A stretch of DNA of 32,841 nucleotides, from NCBI RefSeq assembly GCF_019331735.1, contig NZ_JAHBBH010000029.1:1-32841 (forward strand), in the 5' to 3' direction. This DNA is from Bifidobacterium miconis (GTDB taxonomy: Bacteria > Actinomycetota > Actinomycetes > Actinomycetales > Bifidobacteriaceae). Position 1 is the first letter of the stretch, and every line of letters begins with the position of its first letter. Positions 22,038 through 29,982 of this stretch are shown here, one piece after another. Made by a program: the position numbers and the translations under genes. Below the pieces are notes generated by a model that worked only from the letters and a program-made list of their open reading frames with translations, did not search any database and had not been told where the DNA came from.

Positions 22038-23324
22038 TCAGATCTTCGGCCGGTGCGGGCCGATGCCCGGATGGCTCTGGTGGCCTTCCGGATTGGTGTG
22101 GCCCTTGCCGACGTCGTTGCCGTGGTTGAACACGGCCTCGTTCTTCGGCATCGCGTCCGGCTTGCCCGTCTTGTCCTCACCCTTGCCGGCGCCGGCCTTG
22201 GACTTGTCGATCGTGCCGACCTTGCCCGGCTTCTTCGACTTGCCCTTGCCGCCGAGCGCGGGGAATTCGCCGGTGGCCGGGTCGACCTGCGACTCGGGGT
22301 GCGTCTCGTCGTAGCCCTGCTCGTAACGCGTCTTGCGCCAGTTGCGGATGGACGCGTTCGTGCCGCGATGGTGCACATGGTACTGGCGCGGCGTGCCGCC
22401 GAGCGGCAGTTCCTTGACTTCCTTCGCGACGGCGATCTGGTTGACGTTCGACGGATCCATGATCGCGATCGGCGCGACCGGCTCGGGTTCGGCCGGCGCG
22501 GCCGTGCGCTGCTGCATGCGCGCCGGCAGCCATTCGGCCAGACGCGACAGCAGCCAGCAGGCGATGAAGTAGATCACCGCGGCCATGACGAGCGTCTGCA
22601 GGATGTTGAAGTACATCGAGCCGAGTCGGCGCGACTCCTGCAGCAGGTCGGTGTACATGATGATCGAACCGAGCGCCGTGTCCTTCAACACGACGACCAG
22701 CTGCGTGACGGCGGCCGGCAGCATCGCGTACACGGCCTGCGGCACTTCGATCTGCATGAGCGACTGCGTTTCGGTCAGGCCCAGCGCCAGCGACGCCTCG
22801 CGCTGGCCGTTCGGCAGGTTGCCGACGCCGGAGCGCACGAGCTCGGCCACGACCGAACCGTTGTACAGCACGAGCGCGAGCACGACGGCCCAGTACGAGG
22901 GGCTGTCCATGCCGGCGAACGCGAACAGTCGCCAGAAGAAGATCATGAGCAGCAGCACCGGCACGGCGCGGCAGAATTCGACGATCACGGCGGCGATCGC
23001 GCGCAGCACCGGGTTCGGCAGGAGTCGGCCCACGCCGAAGACGAGACCGAACGCGACGGCGCCGACCACGGCCACCACGGTGGCCTTGACGGTCATCCAC
23101 AGGCCGGGCAGGTAGAAGTCGGTCCACGCCTCGCGTTCGACCGCGGGCTTCCACAGCTCCCAACTCAGCTGGTTCTCGCCGTCCGGCGGGTTGTGCAGGC
23201 GCATGAGGATGAGCACGATCACGATCGCGAACAGGATGCCCGCCACCCAGTTGGCGATGCGGATGGTGCGGCGGCCCTTGGGACCGGGCGCGTCGAAGAG
23301 CACGGAATTCGAAGTATCAGCCAT
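22038..23324 (-). CDS. gluD: Amino-acid ABC transporter permease (GluD-like) with long C-terminal tail
   Basis: Membrane subunit of a polar amino-acid (probably glutamate) importer, 428 residues. Residues 25-272 are a HisMQ-type permease with the EAA loop near 166-199 (GVGNLPNGQREASLALGL, IEVPQAV). From about 275 on there is a hydrophilic tail of about 155 residues: first Pro/Ala-rich (AAPAEPEPVAPIA), then Gly/Lys-rich (GGKGKSKKPGK, KAGAGKGEDKTGK), then His/Asn/Gly-rich to the end. Usual members of the family stop near 270-310 residues. AGGAGGTGA lies inside the end of gluC, 7 bases before the ATG. It is the last gene of gluABCD; the operon ends facing the terminator at 21919-21970. Confidence 0.9.
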   Translation of the reverse strand: MADTSNSVLFDAPGPKGRRTIRIANWVAGILFAIVIVLILMRLHNPPDGENQLSWELWKPAVEREAWTDFYLPGLWMTVKATVVAVVGAVAFGLVFGVGRLLPNPVLRAIAAVIVEFCRAVPVLLLMIFFWRLFAFAGMDSPSYWAVVLALVLYNGSVVAELVRSGVGNLPNGQREASLALGLTETQSLMQIEVPQAVYAMLPAAVTQLVVVLKDTALGSIIMYTDLLQESRRLGSMYFNILQTLVMAAVIYFIACWLLSRLAEWLPARMQQRTAAPAEPEPVAPIAIMDPSNVNQIAVAKEVKELPLGGTPRQYHVHHRGTNASIRNWRKTRYEQGYDETHPESQVDPATGEFPALGGKGKSKKPGKVGTIDKSKAGAGKGEDKTGKPDAMPKNEAVFNHGNDVGKGHTNPEGHQSHPGIGPHRPKI

Positions 23325-23330
23325 GACGGG

Positions 23331-24008
23331 TCACCTCCTGACCGCGAGCTTGTTGGACAGGTACGTGGTGAGCATGCCGATCGGGATGATCAGGATCACG
23401 TAGCCGAGCGCGAAGATCAGGAAGATCTGCACGATCACGTCCGGGCGGAATTCGATCATTTCGCTCATGAGCGACGACGTTTCGGTCGACACGGACGCGG
23501 CCGCGGCGACGGTCGAGTTCTTGAGCAGCGCGATCAGCGTGTTGCCGAGCGGCGCGACGGAGCCGCGGAACGCCTGCGGCAGGATGATCTGCGTCGCGGC
23601 CTGCATGAAGTTCAGTCCCAGCGCGCGTGCGGCTTCGGCCTGGCCGATCGGCACCGTGTTGATACCGCTTCGCAGCGACTCGCACACGAACGCGGCCGTG
23701 TACAGCGACAGGCCGGTGACGGCGAGCCAGAAGAAGTTCGTCGCGAACGTGTCGGAGAAGCTGAGCTTCAGCTGCGCGTACGCGCCGAGCACCATGAACA
23801 CCATGATGATCGTCAGCGGCAAGTTCTTGAACAGTTCGACGTACGCGCCGGCCACGGCGCGCAGCGACGAGATCGGCGAGATGCGCATCATGACGAGGAT
23901 CACGCCGAGCACGGTGGAGAACAGGGCGCTCCACAGGGTCAGTTCGATGTTGACGAGGAACGCGCCGAGCACGTCGTAGGTTTGGAGCAGCTGCATGAAT
24001 CCGTTCAT
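23331..24008 (-). CDS. gluC: Amino-acid ABC transporter permease (GluC-like)
   Basis: HisMQ-type membrane subunit of 225 residues with about five membrane segments. The EAA loop is GQAEAARALGLNFMQAATQIILPQAF, and SLRSGINTVPIGQ precedes it, as in GluC. The ATG at 24008 follows the gluB stop by a single base (TGA-C-ATG), so translation is coupled. It forms a heterodimer with GluD. Glutamate as substrate is inferred from the gene order, which matches Corynebacterium gluABCD; glutamine or aspartate are alternatives. Confidence 0.92.
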   Translation of the reverse strand: MNGFMQLLQTYDVLGAFLVNIELTLWSALFSTVLGVILVMMRISPISSLRAVAGAYVELFKNLPLTIIMVFMVLGAYAQLKLSFSDTFATNFFWLAVTGLSLYTAAFVCESLRSGINTVPIGQAEAARALGLNFMQAATQIILPQAFRGSVAPLGNTLIALLKNSTVAAAASVSTETSSLMSEMIEFRPDVIVQIFLIFALGYVILIIPIGMLTTYLSNKLAVRR

Positions 24009-24009
24009 G

Positions 24010-24846
24010 TCACGCCTCCCCTTCGGTCGGTTCCGGCGGGTTGTACTTCGCGTTCGGCTGGTACGAGGTGCCCTTGGTGTTGTCTTCGATGGCGCGCTGC
24101 CATGCGCCGTCCTGGATCATGTCCTCGATGGCGGCGTTGATGCGCGCGGCGAGGCGCACGTCGCCCTTCTTGATGCCCACGCCGTAGTATTCCTGCGTGA
24201 ACGGCTTGCCGACGACGCGCAGCTTGCCGCGCGAAGCCGAGGCGAGGCCGGCGAGGATGATGTCGTCGGTGGTGACCGCGTCGACGATGCCGGAGAACAG
24301 CGCGGTCGCGCATTCGGCGTAGCCGGGCTGCTCCATGAGCTGGACTTCGGACGCGAACTTCTCCTTGACGGTTTTGGCCGACGTGGAGCCGGTCACGGAG
24401 CACAGGCGCTTGCCGTCGAGGTCCTCGGGGCCGTTGATCGAATGGTCGCCGTCGCGCACGAGCAGGTCCTGGCCGGCCACGAAGTACGGTCCGGCGAAGG
24501 AGACGGCCTTCTTGCGCTCGTCGGTGATCGAATAGGTGGCGAGGATCATGTCCACGTCGCCGTTCTGGATCATTGCCTCGCGCTGCTTGGACGGGGCTTC
24601 CTTCCAGATGATCTCGTCCTCGGAATAGCCGAGCTCCTTGGCGATGTACTTGGCCACGTCCACGTCGAAGCCGACGTACGTGCCGGACTTCTTGAAGCCG
24701 AGGCCCGGCTGGTCGAATTTGATGCCGATGCGGATCTTGCCCGCCTCGTCCTCGCCGCATCCGGCGAGCGAGAACGCGCAGGCGATCGCGGCCACGGCGG
24801 CCACGACGCGCGTGGCGGCGCGTTTCATGCTTGGTCTCAATGTCAT
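24010..24846 (-). CDS. gluB: Amino-acid-binding lipoprotein (GluB-like)
   Basis: Family 3 solute-binding protein of 278 residues. The signal peptide ends in lipobox LAGC (Cys30). The mature part reads IRIGIKFDQPGLGFK, YVGFDVDVAKYIAKELGY and GQDLLVRDG, the standard pattern of polar amino-acid receptors. The ATG at 24846 has GAGG 8 bases upstream; a second ATG six codons later has a poorer site. It lies 75 bases after gluA. Glutamate specificity is inferred from similarity of layout to GluB. Confidence 0.92.
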   Translation of the reverse strand: MTLRPSMKRAATRVVAAVAAIACAFSLAGCGEDEAGKIRIGIKFDQPGLGFKKSGTYVGFDVDVAKYIAKELGYSEDEIIWKEAPSKQREAMIQNGDVDMILATYSITDERKKAVSFAGPYFVAGQDLLVRDGDHSINGPEDLDGKRLCSVTGSTSAKTVKEKFASEVQLMEQPGYAECATALFSGIVDAVTTDDIILAGLASASRGKLRVVGKPFTQEYYGVGIKKGDVRLAARINAAIEDMIQDGAWQRAIEDNTKGTSYQPNAKYNPPEPTEGEA

Positions 24847-24921
24847 ATTGCTTCCCTCAGTTGCTTCCTCAGGTGTTCCGCTGGGTTTCCGCTGTCGCCG
24901 TGCGATCGCGCGACCGGGCGG

Positions 24922-25719
24922 TCAGTGGGTGAGGATCTTCGACAGGAAGTCCTTGGCGCGGTCGGTCTGCGGATGCTCGAAGAACTCGTCGGGCGTGTTC
25001 TGTTCGAGGATCTGGCCGTCGGCCATGAACACGATGCGGTCCGCGGCCTTGCGCGCGAAGCCCATCTCGTGCGTCACGCAGATCATGGTCATGCCCTCGT
25101 GGGCGAGCTCGACCATGACGTCGAGCACCTCGTTGACCATTTCCGGGTCGAGCGCGGAAGTCGGCTCGTCGAAGAGCATGACCTTCGGCTTCATGGCAAG
25201 CGCGCGGGCGATGGCGACGCGCTGCTGCTGGCCGCCGGAGAGCTGGGACGGCATCTTGTTCGCCTGGGTGGCGACGCCGACGCGGTCGAGCAGGTCCATG
25301 GCGAGGCGCTCCGCCTCCTTCTTGTCCATGTGGCGGACCTTGACGGGCGCGAGCGTGACGTTGTCGAGAATGGTCTTGTTGGCGAACAGGTTGAACGATT
25401 GGAACACCATGCCGACCTCGGCGCGCAGGCTGGCGAGCTCCTTGCCCTCCTGGGGCAGGGGCTTGCCGTCGATGCGGATGTCGCCGGAATCGATGGTTTC
25501 GAGGCGGTTGATGGTGCGGCACATCGTGGACTTGCCGGAGCCGGACGGGCCGACGACGACGAGCACCTCGCCCTTGTTGACGGTCAGGTTGATGTCTTTG
25601 AGGACGTGCAGGTCGCCGAAATGCTTTTCGACGTGGGTCAGCTCGACGAGCGGACGGCCGGGTTCGTCTCCCGGGACAAGCGGCATGGTGGGCCGCACTT
25701 CTTCTTTCTTATCGGACAT
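24922..25719 (-). CDS. gluA: Amino-acid ABC transporter ATP-binding protein (GluA-like)
   Basis: ATPase of 265 residues driving the importer. Walker A is GPSGSGKST (about 57-65), the Q-loop is VFQSFNLF, the signature is [15 protein letters not shown], Walker B is [14 protein letters not shown] and the switch His is in VTHEMGFAR. It is the first gene of gluABCD. The ATG at 25719 sits 7 bases after a -10 box TATACT with no SD, so the mRNA is probably leaderless. Starting at the next ATG (25686) would lose only 11 residues of a poorly conserved N-terminus. Confidence 0.93.
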   Translation of the reverse strand: MSDKKEEVRPTMPLVPGDEPGRPLVELTHVEKHFGDLHVLKDINLTVNKGEVLVVVGPSGSGKSTMCRTINRLETIDSGDIRIDGKPLPQEGKELASLRAEVGMVFQSFNLFANKTILDNVTLAPVKVRHMDKKEAERLAMDLLDRVGVATQANKMPSQLSGGQQQRVAIARALAMKPKVMLFDEPTSALDPEMVNEVLDVMVELAHEGMTMICVTHEMGFARKAADRIVFMADGQILEQNTPDEFFEHPQTDRAKDFLSKILTH

Positions 25720-25726
25720 AGCGGGC

Positions 25727-25755
25727 AGTATATCGGCAGCATGTTACCGACTCAA
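25727..25755 (-). promoter_or_regulatory. Promoter of gluABCD (leaderless)
   Basis: On the minus strand, -35 TTGAGT (25755-25750), a 17-base spacer, and -10 TATACT (25732-25727) are followed after 7 bases by the gluA ATG. The expected transcription start coincides with the A of the start codon. Confidence 0.65.
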
Positions 25756-25780
25756 CCCCCATTGTTCACCCCGCGGACAA

Positions 25781-25792
25781 GTGAACGTTCAC
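25781..25792. promoter_or_regulatory. Perfect palindrome upstream of gluABCD
   Basis: GTGAACGTTCAC is a perfect 12-bp palindrome located 25 bases upstream of the -35 box of gluA. It fits a LacI/GalR-type or other dimeric regulator acting from upstream. No regulator gene lies next to it. Confidence 0.45.
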
Positions 25793-25849
25793 ATGGGATC
25801 GCCGCGTCACACCGCCGGCAAACGGCGTCATGCCGCCGGTTGCGATCGG

Positions 25850-26401
25850 TCAGCCGCGCGGGTGCCCGAGTCCGGCCACGAACGTGACGCCGGGGATGTC
25901 GTCGAAGATCGACCCGTCGACCACGAGCTTCGACGGGCGGATGCCGCTGCCGAGGTACAGCTTCGGGATCGACAGGATGTGCTGGTCGACGAGCAGCGGC
26001 CAGCTTTCGGGCAGTCCGATCGGCGACATTCCGCCGGATTCCATGCCGGTGGCATCCACCGCGTCGGCGATGGGCGCGAAACTGACCTTGCTCACTTCCA
26101 GCGTGCGCTTGACGACGCCGTTGAGGTCGGCGCGCGTGTCCGCGGTGACGAACGCCGCGGCGAACTGCGGCGGCGCCTTGCGCGTCTTGTGCGTGTGCAC
26201 GACGACCACGTTGCCGGTTTGTTCAAATGGAATTCCATATTTCGGACACCACAGGTCGGTGTCCGACTCCTCGTCGGAGTTGATCGTCACGCCCAGAATC
26301 TTGCTTTCGGGCGTACCGTGTTCGACCAGCCCCTTCAGCGCGTCGAACACGGGCGCCGCCAGCAGATCCCCATCATGCCAGTCGAGCAGTTCCAGTGTCA
26401 T
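25850..26401 (-). CDS. YbaK/ProX-type aminoacyl-tRNA deacylase
   Basis: Stand-alone editing-domain protein of 183 residues that would hydrolyse mischarged aminoacyl-tRNA in the cytoplasm. Recognisable parts are VVVVHTHKTRKAPPQFAAAF and TADTRADLNGVVKRTLEVSKVSFA (the lysine-bearing core strand region), then ATGMESGGMSPIGLP, matching the GG-SP-G loop of YbaK/ProXp proteins, and VDQHILSIPKLYLGSGIR at the C-terminal end. The ATG at 26401 follows a GGGAGGAC-type SD. It is monocistronic between gluABCD and the MATE gene. Which tRNA it edits is not visible. Confidence 0.8.
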   Translation of the reverse strand: MTLELLDWHDGDLLAAPVFDALKGLVEHGTPESKILGVTINSDEESDTDLWCPKYGIPFEQTGNVVVVHTHKTRKAPPQFAAAFVTADTRADLNGVVKRTLEVSKVSFAPIADAVDATGMESGGMSPIGLPESWPLLVDQHILSIPKLYLGSGIRPSKLVVDGSIFDDIPGVTFVAGLGHPRG

Positions 26402-26570
26402 CGAAGTCCTCCCCGCAAACTTGTTACGGGACAGCTTACCGGCGCGGTTCCGCGCGCAACGCCGCGCGACTATAGGCGTTGCTTATGACCGTCTATCAGG
26501 CGCCGGCCGATCGCGGCAGCCGCACGGCGACGCGAGGACAACCGCGCACCGACCGCACACCGGCCTCGCG

Positions 26571-27935
26571 TCAGCGTCCCGTCTCGCGCAGATCGTCATG
26601 CAGGAGACGCCGCAGCACCGGCACGGTGACGGCGAACGAGAGGATGTCGGAGACGGACTGGGCCATCTCCACGCCGAGCACGCCGAGGAACTGCGGCAGG
26701 ATCAGCACGACGGGCGCGAGGAACAGGCCCATGCGGCACACGGCGAGGAACGAGGCGATGCCGGTCTTGCCCATGGTCTGCGTGATCATGTTGCCCATCA
26801 TGTTCACGCCGTTGACCACGACGGTGACGCATTCGAAGTGCAGCGCGGCCACGCCGACCTCCACCACGGCCGGGTCGGAGCGGAAGATCTCGACCAGTTG
26901 CGGCGCGAACAGCCAGACGAACGCGCCGATGACGACGAGCACGGCGGTCGACAGGCGGATCACGAACCAGAACGCCTCCTTGACACGCCCGTACAGCCCG
27001 GCGCCGTAGTTGTAGCCGCACACCGGCTGGAAGCCCTGGCCGAGACCGATGATGACCGAGTTCGCGCCGAGCATGATGCGCATGACGATGGCCATGCCGG
27101 CGATGGCCGCGTCGCCGAACGGGTTGGCGGCGATGTTCACGCAGGTCGTGGCGATCGAACCCGCGCCCTGGCGCACGAGCGAGGGCAGGCCGCCGCCGAC
27201 GATCTCGCGCATGAGCAGCGCGTCCGGCCGGCAGTTGCGCAGCGAGAGTTTCATGACGCCGAACTTGCGGCTCATGGTGGTCAGGATGACGAAGCTGACG
27301 GTCTGGCAGATGCCGGTGGCGAGCCCGGCGCCGAAAATGCCGAGATTCAGCACGAAGATGAACAGGGGGGCGAGCAGGAAGTTGAGCAGCGCGCCGGTGA
27401 CGAGGCCGATCATGCCGAACGCGGACTGTCCTTGGTAGCGCAGCAGGCCGTTGAGCGCGAACGAGCCGCATACGCACGGCGCGGCGACGAGGATCGGCGT
27501 CAGATACTGCACGGCGTACGGCGCGATCGTATGCGTCGAGCCGAGCATGACGACGAGCGGACGCAGCGTGATCAGCCCGATCACGGCGACGGTCGCGCCG
27601 CACACGACCGCGCCCGTGAAGCCGACGGCGAGCAGGCGCGCGGCGCGATCGTTGTTCTGCTTGCCGAGCTCTCGGCTCATGGAGTTGCCCGCGCCGTTGC
27701 CGAAGAAGAAGCCGATGGCCTGCAGGATGGTCATGATGGAGAACGCGATGCCGATCGCGCCGGACTGCGCGGTGCCGAGCTGGCCGATGAAGAACGTATC
27801 GGTGAGATTGTACGCGGTGGTGACCAGATTCGAGACGACGGCCGGAATGCACAGCCGCAGGATGAGCGGCCGGATCGGACTGCCCGTCATCTGCCGGTAT
27901 TTCGCGTCCGCACTTGCCCGTTTGATCGCATGCAT
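26571..27935 (-). CDS. MATE family efflux transporter
   Basis: Multidrug/metabolite efflux pump of about 454 residues and twelve membrane segments. The N-terminal MATE mark is PLILRLCIPAVVSNLVTTAYNLTDTFFIGQLG and the second-half equivalent is LPSLVRQGAGSIATTCVNIAANPFGDAAIAGMAIV; QGFQPVCGYNYGAG is also typical of the DinF/NorM-like bacterial branch. Start choice is unsure: ATG 27935 is preferred, GTG 27944 is possible, and neither has a strong SD. It is monocistronic. Substrate unknown. Confidence 0.88.
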   Translation of the reverse strand: MHAIKRASADAKYRQMTGSPIRPLILRLCIPAVVSNLVTTAYNLTDTFFIGQLGTAQSGAIGIAFSIMTILQAIGFFFGNGAGNSMSRELGKQNNDRAARLLAVGFTGAVVCGATVAVIGLITLRPLVVMLGSTHTIAPYAVQYLTPILVAAPCVCGSFALNGLLRYQGQSAFGMIGLVTGALLNFLLAPLFIFVLNLGIFGAGLATGICQTVSFVILTTMSRKFGVMKLSLRNCRPDALLMREIVGGGLPSLVRQGAGSIATTCVNIAANPFGDAAIAGMAIVMRIMLGANSVIIGLGQGFQPVCGYNYGAGLYGRVKEAFWFVIRLSTAVLVVIGAFVWLFAPQLVEIFRSDPAVVEVGVAALHFECVTVVVNGVNMMGNMITQTMGKTGIASFLAVCRMGLFLAPVVLILPQFLGVLGVEMAQSVSDILSFAVTVPVLRRLLHDDLRETGR

Positions 27936-27982
27936 CTGAACCACGCCGCCACTCTACCACCCGCCCGGATACGCCGGCCGGC

Positions 27983-28016
27983 GCGCTGCGGGGCCTGCGG
28001 CCGGTTCCCGCAGCGC
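27983..28016 (-). terminator. Terminator of the hicB-like gene
   Basis: GCGCTGCGGG (27983-27992) and CCCGCAGCGC (28007-28016) form a perfect 10-bp stem with a 14-base loop, beginning 1 base after the stop codon of the hicB-like gene on the minus strand. Confidence 0.75.
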
Positions 28017-28017
28017 C

Positions 28018-28341
28018 CTACCCCAGTCTCGACTGCACCAGACGATTGAGCGACACGCCCTGCTCCGCCGCCTCCAGCGCAAGCCGGCGATGCAGCTCCG
28101 GAGGCACCCGCACCATGAAGTGCCCAGAATAATGGCGGTCTTCGAACGGCACCGGCACGTCGGCCCCTTCGGCCTTCAACGCGCTTACCCGCTCGGCGGC
28201 CATCGCATAGATGCCGGCCATCGCGTCCACGGACGACTGGGCGACGAAACGCAATCCGGGCAGCTCCGCCACGGTGGCGACGAATCCGCCGTCCTCATCC
28301 GACCAACTGACGCGGTATATGTACCGACTGCCCTCCGACAT
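28018..28341 (-). CDS. HicB-family protein (solitary antitoxin or repressor)
   Basis: Small protein of 107 residues. The N-terminal half (YIYRVSWSDEDGGFVATVAELPGLRFVAQSSVDAM) is a HicB-type partial RNase-H-like fold, and the C-terminal part (SGHFMVRVPPELHRRLALEAAEQGVSLNRLVQSRL) is a ribbon-helix-helix DNA-binding domain. GAGGAGG lies 6 bases before the ATG at 28341, so the longer open frame is not used. No HicA-like toxin gene, which would be a short ORF of about 60-80 residues with a G-H motif, is found on either side. It is divergent from the 468-residue gene at 28516 across 174 bases containing repeated TGRTATCA sites. Roles as an orphan antitoxin or as a local repressor are both open. Confidence 0.85.
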   Translation of the reverse strand: MSEGSRYIYRVSWSDEDGGFVATVAELPGLRFVAQSSVDAMAGIYAMAAERVSALKAEGADVPVPFEDRHYSGHFMVRVPPELHRRLALEAAEQGVSLNRLVQSRLG

Positions 28342-28457
28342 GCGACGCCTCCTCACTGCCACGTATGCGAACCTCTCCGCCACCTTATCGCACGCCGTCC
28401 CGCCCCGCCGGCATCGCAACACGCCACACACGATAGTCGAACATCTGTACGATCATT

Positions 28458-28479
28458 GTGGTATCAATAGTGATATCAC
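28458..28479. promoter_or_regulatory. Operator-like repeats between hicB and the divergent gene
   Basis: TGGTATCA (28459-28466) and TGATATCA (28471-28478) are repeated at a 12-bp interval, and GTGATATCAC (28470-28479) is a perfect palindrome. Ribbon-helix-helix repressors often bind such closely spaced repeats. The site lies 37 bases before the ATG at 28516. Confidence 0.45.
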
Positions 28480-28515
28480 TTTCGCTGCAGTCATTCGAGA
28501 CGGAAGGAACGGACC

Positions 28516-29922
28516 ATGACGACCGCCACTTGCTACGCTCCCGAAATCGATGGCCTGCTGCGCATCCGGAACACGCGCTCGCCCGACATCGTCCTGCCGC
28601 TGGACATGTATGCGCGAACGCTGATCGCACTGACCAACGGCATTTCGCCCGCTGGCGGGCACAGCCGCCGCACGTTCTGGATTCCGGCCGAGCGCGGTCC
28701 GATCGAGGCATTCGGCGATTTCGCCCAGCTGCATGCCAACGGCCTCTTCGATACGCGCGAAGAGTTCGAACGCCATTGGCGGACCTGTTATCCGGACGGC
28801 GAACGCTGGTACCGCATCGACCGGCTCACGCTGTCCGACGGTTATCGATTCCGCGTCAACGAACGTCTGGGCATCCGCTTTCGCCCGATCGAGGAGGCGG
28901 CGTTCCCGGCGACGCCTCCCAGCGTCCTCGCCATCGGCGCGTCAGACGGGTCGATGGCCGACGTCACGCCCGTATCAGCGCCGGATCCGATGGCCGGCGC
29001 GGCGCCGATTGCGCCGATTGCGCCGGACACGCAACGGGTGCCGGCGACGAGCCGCATCGATGCCGGGCTTGGCCTGTCGCTCGTACACTGGCTGGTGCAT
29101 GGAGCCGAGGCATGCGTTCGCCTGTGCGCCCGGAACGAATACAACGGCATGCTTCGCCGGCGACTGCCGTTTGACATGCGCACGGGCCGCATCCCACGAC
29201 GCGATTGGTGGGAGATATTCCCGGAATACCGGGAGTACGCACTGCGCATGATCTCCAGCGACGAGATCAGCCGATTCGAGCGGCTGTTCGCCGGCGCCGA
29301 CCGTTGCCCCTCCGCCGTCGCCGACGGCGGCCGACGCCTGCCGTCGATGACGGCGCGCGCATACGTCGAGGCATGCGCCGCGGGCTATCAGGGAATCGGA
29401 CTGCGCGCTCCCGGCACCGGAGGTTCGCCTTTTGACTGGTACGGCTCATATGCCAATCCGCAAGGCCGCGCCCTGCGAGACATGGATGAGGACTCCCCGT
29501 CCGCCTTCGAGGCGCTGCTGCTCGAGGCGGGTGAGCGCGCGCATGAATGGGAGGTGCGGTCGGCGCCCGGATTCTCGTGGACGAGGCTGCTGCCGGTGCA
29601 TGACGGCAGCGGCTGGTCGTTCCGCATTGCGAGCGCCGCGTTCCCGTCGTGGATTGAGGCGATGCCGTTCGCATTGGCGCTGCATGACGCCGGCCTGCCG
29701 GTTGCGGTGGATCATGCGGCTGCGCTGGTGCAGGCGGCGCGCGGGGAGGACGTCATCGGCATCGTGCCGCATTATGTTCCGCTCGACGAGGGCGGCAACC
29801 TGTTCGCCGGCGAATCGATGCCCGACATGGTGCATCTGCCTCACGAGCGCGCCGGCTCCGTCATCCGGCGCACCATCTGGGATCCCACGCCGGAAGTCCA
29901 TCTGTCTGCCCAAGGCCGGTGA
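28516..29922 (+). CDS. Protein of unknown function, 468 residues
   Basis: I do not recognise this protein. It has a good SD (GGAAGGA, about 7 bases before the ATG) and normal codon use, so it is a real gene. No signal peptide or membrane segment is seen. It seems to have two parts joined by a Pro/Ala/Ser-rich linker near residues 133-178: an N-terminal part rich in aromatic and charged residues (FERHWRTCYPDGERWYRID) and a C-terminal part with NEYNGMLRRRLPFD, RDWWEIFPEYREYALRMISSDEI, FDWYGSYANPQGRALRD and SFRIASAAFPSWIEAMPFA. It is divergent from hicB and ends 60 bases from the convergent uvrA-like gene. An enzyme acting in the cytoplasm is possible, but no catalytic motif can be named. Confidence 0.75.
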   Translation: MTTATCYAPEIDGLLRIRNTRSPDIVLPLDMYARTLIALTNGISPAGGHSRRTFWIPAERGPIEAFGDFAQLHANGLFDTREEFERHWRTCYPDGERWYRIDRLTLSDGYRFRVNERLGIRFRPIEEAAFPATPPSVLAIGASDGSMADVTPVSAPDPMAGAAPIAPIAPDTQRVPATSRIDAGLGLSLVHWLVHGAEACVRLCARNEYNGMLRRRLPFDMRTGRIPRRDWWEIFPEYREYALRMISSDEISRFERLFAGADRCPSAVADGGRRLPSMTARAYVEACAAGYQGIGLRAPGTGGSPFDWYGSYANPQGRALRDMDEDSPSAFEALLLEAGERAHEWEVRSAPGFSWTRLLPVHDGSGWSFRIASAAFPSWIEAMPFALALHDAGLPVAVDHAAALVQAARGEDVIGIVPHYVPLDEGGNLFAGESMPDMVHLPHERAGSVIRRTIWDPTPEVHLSAQGR

Positions 29923-29982
29923 AACGGCATGGACAGGATCGCCCTCGCGGAACATGTTCGCGAAAACCGGCATGGCGGGCCG

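Noticed and set aside
21877..24140. Long plus-strand frames across the gluDCB genes
   Set aside because: The minus strand encodes clear ABC permeases and a lipoprotein with SDs and tight gene spacing.
25842..28515. A HicA-like toxin gene near hicB
   Set aside because: Both strands beside hicB were read; no short ORF with an SD and the HicA Gly-His pattern was found.
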